Source: Campylobacter curvus (GTDB lineage: Bacteria > Campylobacterota > Campylobacteria > Campylobacterales > Campylobacteraceae). Taken from it: a stretch of 64,000 nucleotides of DNA. The notes below the pieces were generated by a model, which was not told the DNA's origin, did not search any database, and saw nothing but the letters and a program-made list of their open reading frames with translations. Below, piece after piece: positions 55,194-63,579 of the stretch. Position numbers and translations under genes: made by a program. Location: assembly GCF_013372125.1 (NCBI RefSeq), contig NZ_CP053826.1, positions 1,240,001 through 1,304,000 of the forward strand, in the 5' to 3' direction. Position 1 is the first letter of the stretch, and every line of letters begins with the position of its first letter.

Positions 55194-55628
55194 ATGTTTG
55201 TAGTGCAAACCTCAAAATCACGCCCCTTGGTAGAAGCTGCGATGGCGGCTCGCGAAATGCGCCAAAAGCTGATATCGGGCAATATCGCAAACATCGATAC
55301 TCCTTTTTATAAAGCCAGAGATATAAATTTTGAAAGCGTTTTAAGGCAAAAAGCGGACGAAATTTATAATGCCAAAAGCTCAAAAAAGCTTGAGCTTGCA
55401 AAGACCGACGAAGCGCATTTTGCGGCGGTCGATTTTCCTAAAAACGATAGCGCGCAGGTATTTTTACGCGACGGACATATGGCTAGGAACGACGCAAATA
55501 CGGTCGATCTTGACGTAGAAACGACCGAGCTTAGCAAAAACAACATCATGGTAAGTGCGATCGACGGAGCGTATAAGACTCAAGGCAATATCTTTAAAAG
55601 CGTCATCGACGCAAGCAGCAAAATTTAG
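55194..55628 (+). CDS. flgB: Flagellar basal body rod protein FlgB
   Basis: A 144-residue proximal rod protein. SGNIANIDTPFYKARDINF is the rod signature (NIAN-x-TP-Y), and the C-terminal ETTELSKNNIMVSAIDGAYKTQ helix fits FlgB. The ATG follows AAAGGATCTAGCA. First gene of the sigma-54 rod operon. Confidence 0.95.
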   Translation: MFVVQTSKSRPLVEAAMAAREMRQKLISGNIANIDTPFYKARDINFESVLRQKADEIYNAKSSKKLELAKTDEAHFAAVDFPKNDSAQVFLRDGHMARNDANTVDLDVETTELSKNNIMVSAIDGAYKTQGNIFKSVIDASSKI

Positions 55629-55636
55629 GAGATAGG

Positions 55637-56140
55637 ATGTCATACTTAAATGATTTTGACATAAGCGGATACGGACTTAGCGCGCAACGCTTCAGGATGA
55701 ATGTGATAAGCTCGAATATCGCAAACGCTCAAACTACCCGCACCGCCGAGGGTGGACCGTATAGAAGGCAAGAGGTCGTTTTTAAGGCGTTTGACTTTGA
55801 TAAAATTTTAAACGAAGAGATGAAAAACTCGGGCGGCTTACTAGAATACGAAAATCCGCTTGACGATCCAAGCTCGCCCAAAAATGCGCATCCGTCGCTA
55901 ATGAGCGTCGTAGTGGATAAAGTAGTGCGCGACGATAAGGATTTTATGCTAAAATACGATCCTAGCCACCCGGATGCGAATGCAAACGGATATGTCGCAT
56001 TTCCAAATATAAATCCGGTCATCGAGATGGCCGATCTTGTCGAGGCGACCAGGGCTTATCAAGCAAACGTAGCCGCTTTTCAAAGCGCAAAAACGATAGC
56101 TCAAAGTGCTATCACACTTCTATCAGGACAATTATCATGA
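55637..56140 (+). CDS. flgC: Flagellar basal body rod protein FlgC
   Basis: A 167-residue proximal rod protein: SGYGLSAQRFRMNVISSNIANAQTTRT, GPYRRQEVVFKA, NGYVAFPNINPVIEMADLVEATRAYQANVAAF. It follows flgB by 8 bases and overlaps fliE by 4. Confidence 0.96.
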   Translation: MSYLNDFDISGYGLSAQRFRMNVISSNIANAQTTRTAEGGPYRRQEVVFKAFDFDKILNEEMKNSGGLLEYENPLDDPSSPKNAHPSLMSVVVDKVVRDDKDFMLKYDPSHPDANANGYVAFPNINPVIEMADLVEATRAYQANVAAFQSAKTIAQSAITLLSGQLS

Positions 56141-56433
56141 TAAATAATATCGAAAAACTAAATGGCGTATCCGGCTCTCAAAATAGCAAAAAGATAGCTC
56201 CGGCAGCAGATGGCAGCGACTTTGCCAGCATGCTAAACGACTCGCTAAAAGAACTCAATAAAGTCCAAGAAAATGCCGATAAAGCCATCGCCGATCTAGC
56301 TACCGGCGAGGTAAAAGACCTGCACCAAGCGGCTCTAGCCATCGGCAAAGCAGAGACTAGCATGAAGCTCATGCTTGAAATCCGTAACAAAGCGCTCAGC
56401 GCATATAAAGAAATTTCAAGAACCCAAATTTAA
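56137..56433 (+). CDS. fliE: Flagellar hook-basal body complex protein FliE
   Basis: A 98-residue protein joining the MS ring and rod. DFASMLNDSLKELNKVQENADKA and LHQAALAIGKAETSMKLMLEIRNKAL are typical; ends YKEISRTQI. Third gene of the rod operon, 6 bases before the PBP gene. Confidence 0.95.
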   Translation: MINNIEKLNGVSGSQNSKKIAPAADGSDFASMLNDSLKELNKVQENADKAIADLATGEVKDLHQAALAIGKAETSMKLMLEIRNKALSAYKEISRTQI

Positions 56434-56439
56434 AGCTTT

Positions 56440-58275
56440 ATGAATCCCAAAAAATCAAAAATAACCATACTTTTTTTATTTATCACATTTGGGATCATCA
56501 TCTTTGTCGCGGTAGTATTTTACCGAGCGACGATCGAACGCAGACTGCCTAAACTCCAAACTAGCGAGATAAACACCGCACTTCGCGGCAATATCGTAAC
56601 AAAAGACGGCTTTAGCGTATCCTCCAGCCAAAAGCTCTATAAAGTCATGCTAGACACCAGAAACATCGATCCTAACAAAAAAGAGATGTTTATCAAGCTT
56701 TATTCGCTTTACAGCGGCGACGATCCTGACAAAGTAAGAAAGATAATAAACGCCACCAAAGGGCTTGTCACACTATCTTACAGTATCGATGCAAAGGGTG
56801 CTACATATCTTCAAGAGCTCTCAAGAAAGCTAAATAGAAAAAGCATCTTGATCTCCTATCAAGACCCAAAGACAGGACTGGCTTCCTTTCAAGGTATGCG
56901 TATAATGGAAAGCGGGCAAAACAGGCTTTTCATGTCAAAAAGTGCGCTGACACCGGTCATCGGATACGTCAATAAAACCGAGAGCGACGCACTCACTAAA
57001 AGTAAAGGCGTAAAAGGGCTCGAAAAATACTACGAGGACTATCTGGCACCGATACAAAACGCCAAAATTTTAGGCCCTAGAGACATAGGCAACAACATAA
57101 TCCTAACAAGCGACTCAAATCTGGCAAACAGAGTGGACGGCTACAACGCTGTGCTCTCCATACCGCTGAAATTTCAAACCAAGATCGAGCAGATATTAGA
57201 CGATAGGCGAGAATTTTTAGACGCCAAGGAGCTTGTCATTTGTATAATGAACAGCAAAAACGGCGAAATTTTAGCCCTCGCCTCAAGCTCCAGATACGAT
57301 CCCTCAAATATCAAAAAGCAAGACTACGGTGCGCTAAATTCTACCGCGACAGAATACGCATACGAGGCTGGCTCGGTATTCAAGCCCTTTGTCTTCGCCC
57401 TCTTGCTTCAAGAAAAAAAGGTAAATCCTTTTGAACTCGTAAATACCTACAACGGCCGCTATCAGCTTGGCAAGCGCATCATCAAAGACACGCACCCAGA
57501 GCCCTTCATGAGCGCGGAGGATGTCATCGTGCATAGCTCAAATATCGGCATGATACAGCTAGTAGAGCGCCTAAACGGTCCACAAATTTATCAAGGGCTT
57601 TTAAACTTCGGCTTTTCAAGAAAGAGTGGCATCGATATGCCATACGAGCAAGTAGGCATGATGCCGACGGTAAATAAGCTAAATTCCTCCACCTACAAAG
57701 CGACCGTGAGCTATGGATACGGCCTACAAGCGACATTTATGCAGCTTTTAAAAGCCTACAACACCTTCAACAACAAAGGCGTCGAGGTCACGCCTCATAT
57801 AGTCGAATTCCTGGAGAAAAACGGCAAGCGCTTCGAGCTGCCAAAGCCTGAACCCCAGCAAGTCATCAGCCAAGAAACAGCTAAGATCATGAAAAGGATA
57901 CTCATCAAAACCGTAGAAAAGGGAACCGGTCTAAAGGCGATGACACCGGGTCTTGAAGTGGGCGGCAAAACGGGAACGGCGCACATAGCCTCCGGCAAAG
58001 GCGGATACAGCAACACTTATAATGGCTCGTTTTTTGGCTTCGCAAACGACACCAAAGGCAACAGCTACACCATCGGCGTACTAGCGCGCGACCCTAAAAA
58101 GCCGTATTATTACTTTGGTGCGCAAAGTGCGCTACCGACCTTTAAAAAAGCGATCGATCTGATGATAGAAGAGGGATATCTCGTACCCGATCAACAGGTC
58201 ATAGCTGAATTTGAAGCTAAAAAAGAGAAGCAAAAAGACGAGAAAGCAAAGCCGCAAAAGCAAATTTTAGACTGA
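56440..58275 (+). CDS. Class B penicillin-binding protein (FtsI/PBP2 family)
   Basis: A 611-residue septal or elongation transpeptidase. One N-terminal helix (ILFLFITFGIIIFVAVVFY), the dimerisation-domain motif RGNIVTKDG, and the transpeptidase triad: SxxK in AGSVFKPF (Ser about 312), SSN in HSSNIGM, and KTGTA near 508. The C-terminus ends in a charged tail (EAKKEKQKDEKAKPQ). Its position directly after fliE suggests at least part of its expression comes from the flagellar sigma-54 promoter. FtsI (PBP3) is the more likely identity. Confidence 0.9.
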   Translation: MNPKKSKITILFLFITFGIIIFVAVVFYRATIERRLPKLQTSEINTALRGNIVTKDGFSVSSSQKLYKVMLDTRNIDPNKKEMFIKLYSLYSGDDPDKVRKIINATKGLVTLSYSIDAKGATYLQELSRKLNRKSILISYQDPKTGLASFQGMRIMESGQNRLFMSKSALTPVIGYVNKTESDALTKSKGVKGLEKYYEDYLAPIQNAKILGPRDIGNNIILTSDSNLANRVDGYNAVLSIPLKFQTKIEQILDDRREFLDAKELVICIMNSKNGEILALASSSRYDPSNIKKQDYGALNSTATEYAYEAGSVFKPFVFALLLQEKKVNPFELVNTYNGRYQLGKRIIKDTHPEPFMSAEDVIVHSSNIGMIQLVERLNGPQIYQGLLNFGFSRKSGIDMPYEQVGMMPTVNKLNSSTYKATVSYGYGLQATFMQLLKAYNTFNNKGVEVTPHIVEFLEKNGKRFELPKPEPQQVISQETAKIMKRILIKTVEKGTGLKAMTPGLEVGGKTGTAHIASGKGGYSNTYNGSFFGFANDTKGNSYTIGVLARDPKKPYYYFGAQSALPTFKKAIDLMIEEGYLVPDQQVIAEFEAKKEKQKDEKAKPQKQILD

Positions 58276-58276
58276 A

Positions 58277-58310
58277 AATTTGGACGCTATCGTTTGGCGA
58301 CGTCCAAATT
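58277..58310 (+). terminator. Bidirectional terminator hairpin between the PBP gene and the convergent small gene
   Basis: AATTTGGACG (58277-58286) pairs with CGTCCAAATT (58301-58310) around a 14-base loop, immediately after the PBP stop and before the convergent gene's stop at 58322. Confidence 0.65.
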
Positions 58311-58321
58311 CAGGCCATTGC

Positions 58322-58783
58322 CTACAATAGTCCAAACTCCGAAAGGACGGAATTTAGATCGACAGACGAGCTTGAAGTGCCGGCTAGCTTCTTTTGCCTC
58401 TCAAGCAAAGTCGAGCTCGTCATGGCGGCGTTTAGCTCCTTGCGATACTCGCTTAGCAGTTCGTCCACGACCTTTGCGAGCTCAGCCCTTTGGCTATCCG
58501 TTTTGCTCGCGTCATTGAGCCCCAAAAGCTCGGTGAGCTCCTTTTTCTTTTGCTGGATCTTCTGCTCTATCTTGTCGGCGTTTAGCTGCGTGAGATATCC
58601 GTAGGCGCCAAGCTCGGTGAGTTTGCGCTTGAATTCCTCGACGCTACCTGAAATTTTAGACTCGCTAGCTACTTTTTTGAGCGAAAGGTTCAAAATTTCA
58701 TCAAAACTATTGCTTTTGTTTTTGCCGTTAGCCTTACCGCGTTGAAGCAGATAATCAACAATATCGTTGTTCTCGACTCTCAT
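58322..58783 (-). CDS. Hypothetical helical protein, predicted flagellar regulon member
   Basis: A 153-residue soluble protein without a recognisable family. It is mostly charged helix with a coiled-coil centre (ADKIEQKIQQKKKELTELLG) and a Ser-rich C-terminal segment (GTSSSSVDLNSVLSEFGLL). The ATG at 58783 follows AAAGGAGATAC. A sigma-54 promoter match lies 30-47 bases upstream, and the gene faces the flgBC-fliE operon. A chaperone or regulator of flagellar assembly is a reasonable guess, unproven. Confidence 0.8.
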   Translation of the reverse strand: MRVENNDIVDYLLQRGKANGKNKSNSFDEILNLSLKKVASESKISGSVEEFKRKLTELGAYGYLTQLNADKIEQKIQQKKKELTELLGLNDASKTDSQRAELAKVVDELLSEYRKELNAAMTSSTLLERQKKLAGTSSSSVDLNSVLSEFGLL

Positions 58784-58813
58784 GTATCTCCTTTAAGATG
58801 AGATACTTTACGC

Positions 58814-58830
58814 AAGCAAATTTTATTCCA
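58814..58830 (-). promoter_or_regulatory. Candidate sigma-54 promoter overlapping the hemH stop codon
   Basis: Minus-strand TGGAATAAAATTTGCTT has GG (plus 58828-58829) and GC (58816-58817) separated by 10 bases, with the same GGAA...TTGCTT shape as the flgB promoter. The -24 region includes the TAA of hemH. Confidence 0.75.
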
Positions 58831-59755
58831 CTGCGTATCGCAAGATGAAATTTACAAATTCATCGCTAAAGTTAGGGCACTCCACGACATCGTAAAAGCT
58901 AAAGCCAAGCTCATCGGCAACACGCTTATATTCTATGACAAGCTCGAAGATCGTCTCCGAGTTGTCGATGCAAAATGAGATCGGATAGATGAGCGCTTTT
59001 TTGCTCTCACAAACCTTCAAAGCCTCGTTTAATGGCGGCTCCAGCCATTTAACCGGTCCTAGTCTGGACTGATAGGCTAGCTTGATCTCTTTAAATTTTA
59101 AACCCTCATCGTTTAGCATTTTTGAGAGTATTTTTACATGCTCTTTGACGTGAGCCTCGTATATATCGCCGTTATCGATGATCTTTTGAGGCAAAGAGTG
59201 AGCCGAAAATATCAAACTCATATCGCTGATATCAACGCCTAAAATTTTATTTTTTATGCTCTTTATGATGAGCTCGTTGTAGCTTTGCTCATCATAAAAT
59301 GGCTTTAGCACGCGTATCTCGCCCTTAAAATTTAGCTTTTTACAGGCTTTTTCAAGGTCATTTAGGCTAGAGACCACCGTAGTCACCGAGTGATGCGGAT
59401 ACAGCGGCAAAACGATCACTTCGTCAAAATTTTGATATCTTGCGAGCACATCTTTTGTAAATGGCGGCGTGTAGTTCATCGCAAAATCTACTGCGTATTC
59501 ATCTTGGTAGTTTGAAATTTTATCGCAAAGCGCTTGAATGAGCTCGCATATCGGAGACTTGCCTCCTATTTTGGCGTAGTTTCGTTGCGCGGTCTTGAGT
59601 CGTCCTTTGGTTATCATCATCGCTACGAATTTTCGCAAAATTTTGTTTTTTATCCCCAGGATACAGGGGTCGTTGAACATATTTTTTAAAAAGATCTCGA
59701 TCTCTTCGGGCTTGCTAGGGCCGCCCATATTTAGGAGCAATATAAGTTTTTTCAT
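58823..59755 (-). CDS. hemH: Ferrochelatase
   Basis: Inserts Fe2+ into protoporphyrin to make haem. The 310-residue protein has LLLNMGGPSKPEEIEIFLKNMF, LYPHHSVTTVVSSLNDL, SAHSLPQKIIDNGD (metal-site His about 187) and GPVKWLEPPL. It overlaps the Gfo/Idh gene by 4 bases. Confidence 0.95.
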   Translation of the reverse strand: MKKLILLLNMGGPSKPEEIEIFLKNMFNDPCILGIKNKILRKFVAMMITKGRLKTAQRNYAKIGGKSPICELIQALCDKISNYQDEYAVDFAMNYTPPFTKDVLARYQNFDEVIVLPLYPHHSVTTVVSSLNDLEKACKKLNFKGEIRVLKPFYDEQSYNELIIKSIKNKILGVDISDMSLIFSAHSLPQKIIDNGDIYEAHVKEHVKILSKMLNDEGLKFKEIKLAYQSRLGPVKWLEPPLNEALKVCESKKALIYPISFCIDNSETIFELVIEYKRVADELGFSFYDVVECPNFSDEFVNFILRYAVE

Positions 59756-60624
59756 GCAAAAAGCTCTTTGATCTTTATAGCGTCATCCACGCTTGAGAGC
59801 TCGTCGCTATCGCCGCTTTGACAAAGATCGTAAAAGGCGTCGTATTGCGCTCTTAGCTCGTTCATCTGCGCGTCTATCTTTAAATTTATCTGCCCGTCCT
59901 CGGTGAGCTGATGAAGTCTGTAATGTATAAGATCGCCGAAATACACGCCGCTTTTTGCATTCACTTCGATGCCAAAGCGCTCGAACGATCCGCAAAAAGA
60001 GTCGGTGATACTTACTAAAATTTGGTTTTTGCTTTTGAAATTTATGATGGCGTTGTCAGAGGATCTGGTGTTGGTTTTATTTGTCTGCATGCAGGAAAAT
60101 TCGCAAATTTCACTCTCCAGTAGGGTCTTTGCCAGATCGATGTCGCACAAAGAGAGCTCATTTATGATGTTTCCCTCGTGCGAGGGCTTAAAATGAGCGA
60201 TATTTACGCTATATACTTCCTCTTCTCTAGCAAGCGCTCTTTTCAGCGATACGACCGTGGGGTTAAACCTCTCATCAACTCCCGTGCAAACTCGCGCTTT
60301 ATTCACGCCCGCAGCGTATTTTATCTCTTTAAGCTCACTGGCGTTTTTAAAGATCGGGCGAGAGATCAGGATATTTTGACAGTATTTCACGCTCTGACAA
60401 AACGCATCCATCGTCTCTTGATGCGGCAGACAAAGCACGATGGCTTGGGGTTTGGCTACTTCTATGAAGCGCTTGAAATCGGTAAAAAATTCAGCCCTGC
60501 AAAAGGTATCGGTATTTTGTTTGTCAAAGACGCCGCAAACTTCAAATTTATCAGAACGCCTAAGCTCTGCGTAGTGCCTTTTGCCAACATCCGAATAGCC
60601 AACGATACCGATCTTTAGCTTCAT
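59752..60624 (-). CDS. Gfo/Idh/MocA-family oxidoreductase-like protein
   Basis: A 290-residue protein with Rossmann start KIGIVGYSDVGKRHYAELR, VLCLPHQETMDAFCQSV and VDERFNP. The usual EKP motif aligns with SRP in NILISRPIF, so the catalytic/nicotinamide lysine is lost. The protein is also shorter than most family members. It may be a non-catalytic or altered-specificity member. It is adjacent to hemH and upstream of alaS in the divergent direction; substrate unknown. Confidence 0.75.
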   Translation of the reverse strand: MKLKIGIVGYSDVGKRHYAELRRSDKFEVCGVFDKQNTDTFCRAEFFTDFKRFIEVAKPQAIVLCLPHQETMDAFCQSVKYCQNILISRPIFKNASELKEIKYAAGVNKARVCTGVDERFNPTVVSLKRALAREEEVYSVNIAHFKPSHEGNIINELSLCDIDLAKTLLESEICEFSCMQTNKTNTRSSDNAIINFKSKNQILVSITDSFCGSFERFGIEVNAKSGVYFGDLIHYRLHQLTEDGQINLKIDAQMNELRAQYDAFYDLCQSGDSDELSSVDDAIKIKELFA

Positions 60625-60656
60625 TTGCGCCCTTTAAAATTTTAGAAATTTTTAAT

Positions 60657-60892
60657 AATTATATGGCTCTATTCTGACAAAGTATTGATTTTTAACTCTC
60701 AATAGCGAAATCAAACCTTGTGAAGCGACGCTATCGCCGCCGATTTACAGGGAAGCGGTAGCTGACCGCGTAAATCGTGCTATACGTTCGGCGCTTTGCG
60801 GAGCGAGCAAGGTTTTTGCTTCACTTCGTTCGCAACTGCAAAGCAGAAGCGAAGTAAGTATCAATACTTTAATATAACAGAACCAATTATAT
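60657..60892. mobile_element. R7: MITE-like element (220 bp), perfect target duplication
   Basis: The left end at 60665 reads GGCTCTATTCTGACAAAG then TATTGAT; the right end (to 60884) reverse-complements to GGTTCTGTTATATTAAAG then TATTGAT (19 of 25 identical). AATTATAT flanks both sides (60657-60664, 60885-60892). The inside has CAAACCTTGTGAAGCGACGC and GCGAGCAAGGTTTTTG, whose ends pair into a long hairpin, and the GCGGT-AGCTG-ACCGC small hairpin. The core is nearly identical to R1. It fills most of the gap between the Gfo/Idh gene and alaS. Confidence 0.88.
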
Positions 60893-60982
60893 TTACATCT
60901 CACTTTTAAACAGATAAATTTAAAGAGCGCCCAAACCTGGCGAAATTTTAGATTTTTTATAAATTTCAAAACGATTTTTAGG

Positions 60983-60988
60983 TAAAAT
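60983..60988 (+). promoter_or_regulatory. Candidate -10 box of alaS
   Basis: AGGTAAAATCAAGC carries TAAAAT 32 bases before the alaS ATG, about 100 bases downstream of element R7. Confidence 0.45.
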
Positions 60989-61020
60989 CAAGCGAAATTT
61001 TAAAATTTATAGGAAAAAAT

Positions 61021-63579
61021 ATGCAAAATTTAGACGTAAGAGAAGCTTATCTGAATTTTTTTAAATCAAAAGGACATGAGATCATCCCCTCCGCACCGCT
61101 CGTGCCAAACGACGCGACGCTACTTTTCACAAACGCCGGCATGGTGCCGTTTAAGAGCATTTTCACAGGCGAAGTACCGCGCCCTACCCCACCGATCCGC
61201 ACCAGCTGTCAGACCTGCATACGCGCCGGCGGTAAGCACAACGACCTTGACAACGTCGGCTACACCGCGCGCCATCACACGTTTTTTGAGATGCTTGGAA
61301 ATTTCAGTTTCGGCGAATATTTCAAAAAAGACGCGATCGCATACGCGTGGGAATTTGTAACGCAGGTGCTAAAACTGCCAATTGACCGCCTTTACGTGAC
61401 CGTGCATGAGAGCGATGACGAAGCATTCGAGCTTTGGGCGCAGCACATCGCAAGAGACAGGATTTACCGCTTTGGCGACCACGATAACTTCTGGCAAATG
61501 GGCGATACTGGACCTTGCGGACCATGTTCTGAAATCTTTTACGATCAAGGCGGCGAGCATTTTAATACGCCCGAGGACTACATGGGCGGCGATGGCGACC
61601 GTTTCCTTGAAATTTGGAATTTAGTCTTCATGCAATACGAACGCTCGGCGGACGGCAAACTAAGCCCGCTACCAAAGCCAAGTATCGACACGGGCATGGG
61701 CTTAGAGCGCGTCACGGCGATAATGGAGGGCAAATTTAGCAACTACGACAGCTCGCTTTTCATGCCGCTCATCGACGAGGTCGCGAAGCTTTGCGGCAAG
61801 CCTTACAGCTACGATAGTGGGGCTAGCTACCGCGTCATCAGCGATCATATCCGCTCGGTCACGTTCCTACTCGCTCAGGGCACAACATTTGACAAAGAAG
61901 GTCGTGGATACGTGCTTCGCCGCATCTTGCGCCGCGCGATCCGCCATGGCTATCTGCTAGGCATCAAGGAGCCCTTTATGTATAAGCTCGTGGATAAGGT
62001 CTGCGAGATGATGGGCGGGCACTACACCTATCTAAACGAGAAAAAAGCGGCGGTCAAGGAGCAGGTGCGCCTGGAAGAGGAGAGGTTTCTAGCGACGATC
62101 GCATCGGGCTTGGAGCTATTTAACGAAGAGCTAGCCAAAACCAAAGAAATTTTTAGCGGCGAAACGGCGTTTAAGCTTTACGACACCTACGGCTTTCCGC
62201 TTGATCTCACCGCCGATATGCTGCGCGAAAAGGGACTAAAAGTCGATGAGGCTAAATTTGACGAGCTCATGAGCGAGCAAAAAGCGCGCGCAAAGGCTGC
62301 ATGGAAAGGCAGCGGCGACAAGAGCTCAAAGGGCGATTTTAAAGAGCTTCTTGAAGAATTTGGCGAAAATAAATTTAGCGGCTACGACGAGCTAGAAAGA
62401 CAAAGCAAAATTTTAGCCCTGCTTGATAATGATTTTAAACGAGTGCAAAATTTACGCGCGGGTGAGAGCGGCTGGGTGATGTTTGACGTTACGCCATTTT
62501 ACGCGCAAAGTGGCGGTCAGACGGGCGATACGGGCGAGATAGTGGGCGTAGGTGAAGTGCTGGATACGCAAAAATTTCACGGGCTAAATTTATCCCAAGT
62601 CGAGGTAGGCAAGCAGATAAAAACGGACGATGTGTTAAATTTAAAGGTCAGCGACGCAAGAGCCGAGATAGCGCGCCACCACTCGGCGACACATTTATTG
62701 CACGCTGCGCTGCGTAAAATTTTAGGCACGCATGTGGCGCAAGCTGGCTCGAACGTCGAAGCAGACAGGCTTAGATTTGACTTCTCGCATCCAAAGGCGC
62801 TAACGAGCGAGGAGCTAGAAATGATAGAAAAATTTGTGAATGACGCCGTGGCAAGCGGCGCGGCGGCAAAGACTGAAATAATGGACGTCGAAGCTGCCAA
62901 AAATAGCGGTGCGATCGCGCTCTTTGGTGAGAAATACAGCGAAAAAGTGCGCGTGCTAAGCCTTGGTGATGTGAGCAAAGAGCTTTGCGGCGGAACGCAC
63001 GTGAAAAACGTCAGCGAGATAGGCGCGTTTTTCATCACCAAAGAAAGCGGCGTGAGTGCGGGCGTGCGCCGTATCGAGGCGGTCTGTTCGCGTGCCGCGC
63101 TAAATTTGGCTCGCGGTTTTAGAAGCGAGCTGGCTGAAATTTCAAACGAGCTAAAAACGAACGAACCGATGGTCGCTATCAAAAAGCTAAAAGGCGAGGT
63201 GCGAGAGCTAAAAGACAAGCTCAAAAATATCGGCGACTCCCACGCCATCGCATTTACGAGTATAAATGATACAAAAATGGGCGTTGCCGTCGTCAAAAGC
63301 GGCGACATCAAAACGATGATAGATAATTACAAGAACGAATTTGCCAGCCTTGCTATTTTGCTATTACAGGTAAATGACGATAAGATCGCGATCGCTGCGG
63401 GCGTGAAAAACGCTCCGATAAAAGCCGGCGAGTGGGTCAAGATGGCGGCTAAAATTTTAGACGGAAACGGCGGCGGACGCGATGACTTCGCCACAGCAGG
63501 CGGCAAAAACGTGCTGATGATAGAGACCGCCGTCAAAGAAGCGTTTGAGTTTGCAAGAGAGAAGCTACTAAATGCCTGA
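61021..63579 (+). CDS. alaS: Alanyl-tRNA synthetase
   Basis: An 852-residue class II synthetase. Catalytic domain with [21 protein letters not shown]-type motif (in pieces) and [15 protein letters not shown]; editing-domain zinc ligands HHSATHLLH (about 553) and CGGTHV (about 656); C-terminal DHHA1 domain with [13 protein letters not shown]. The ATG follows ATAGGAAAAAAT. Its stop overlaps the downstream membrane protein by 8 bases. Confidence 0.97.
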   Translation: MQNLDVREAYLNFFKSKGHEIIPSAPLVPNDATLLFTNAGMVPFKSIFTGEVPRPTPPIRTSCQTCIRAGGKHNDLDNVGYTARHHTFFEMLGNFSFGEYFKKDAIAYAWEFVTQVLKLPIDRLYVTVHESDDEAFELWAQHIARDRIYRFGDHDNFWQMGDTGPCGPCSEIFYDQGGEHFNTPEDYMGGDGDRFLEIWNLVFMQYERSADGKLSPLPKPSIDTGMGLERVTAIMEGKFSNYDSSLFMPLIDEVAKLCGKPYSYDSGASYRVISDHIRSVTFLLAQGTTFDKEGRGYVLRRILRRAIRHGYLLGIKEPFMYKLVDKVCEMMGGHYTYLNEKKAAVKEQVRLEEERFLATIASGLELFNEELAKTKEIFSGETAFKLYDTYGFPLDLTADMLREKGLKVDEAKFDELMSEQKARAKAAWKGSGDKSSKGDFKELLEEFGENKFSGYDELERQSKILALLDNDFKRVQNLRAGESGWVMFDVTPFYAQSGGQTGDTGEIVGVGEVLDTQKFHGLNLSQVEVGKQIKTDDVLNLKVSDARAEIARHHSATHLLHAALRKILGTHVAQAGSNVEADRLRFDFSHPKALTSEELEMIEKFVNDAVASGAAAKTEIMDVEAAKNSGAIALFGEKYSEKVRVLSLGDVSKELCGGTHVKNVSEIGAFFITKESGVSAGVRRIEAVCSRAALNLARGFRSELAEISNELKTNEPMVAIKKLKGEVRELKDKLKNIGDSHAIAFTSINDTKMGVAVVKSGDIKTMIDNYKNEFASLAILLLQVNDDKIAIAAGVKNAPIKAGEWVKMAAKILDGNGGGRDDFATAGGKNVLMIETAVKEAFEFAREKLLNA

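Noticed and set aside
2192-60884. Considered whether the repeated modules were CRISPR arrays or structured-RNA genes
   Set aside because: Copies are single, kilobases apart, have inverted ends and 8-bp duplicated flanks; there are no regular repeat-spacer units or cas genes.
62577-63311. 244-codon minus-strand frame inside alaS
   Set aside because: Serine-rich shadow of the strongly conserved alaS frame; no binding site or homology.
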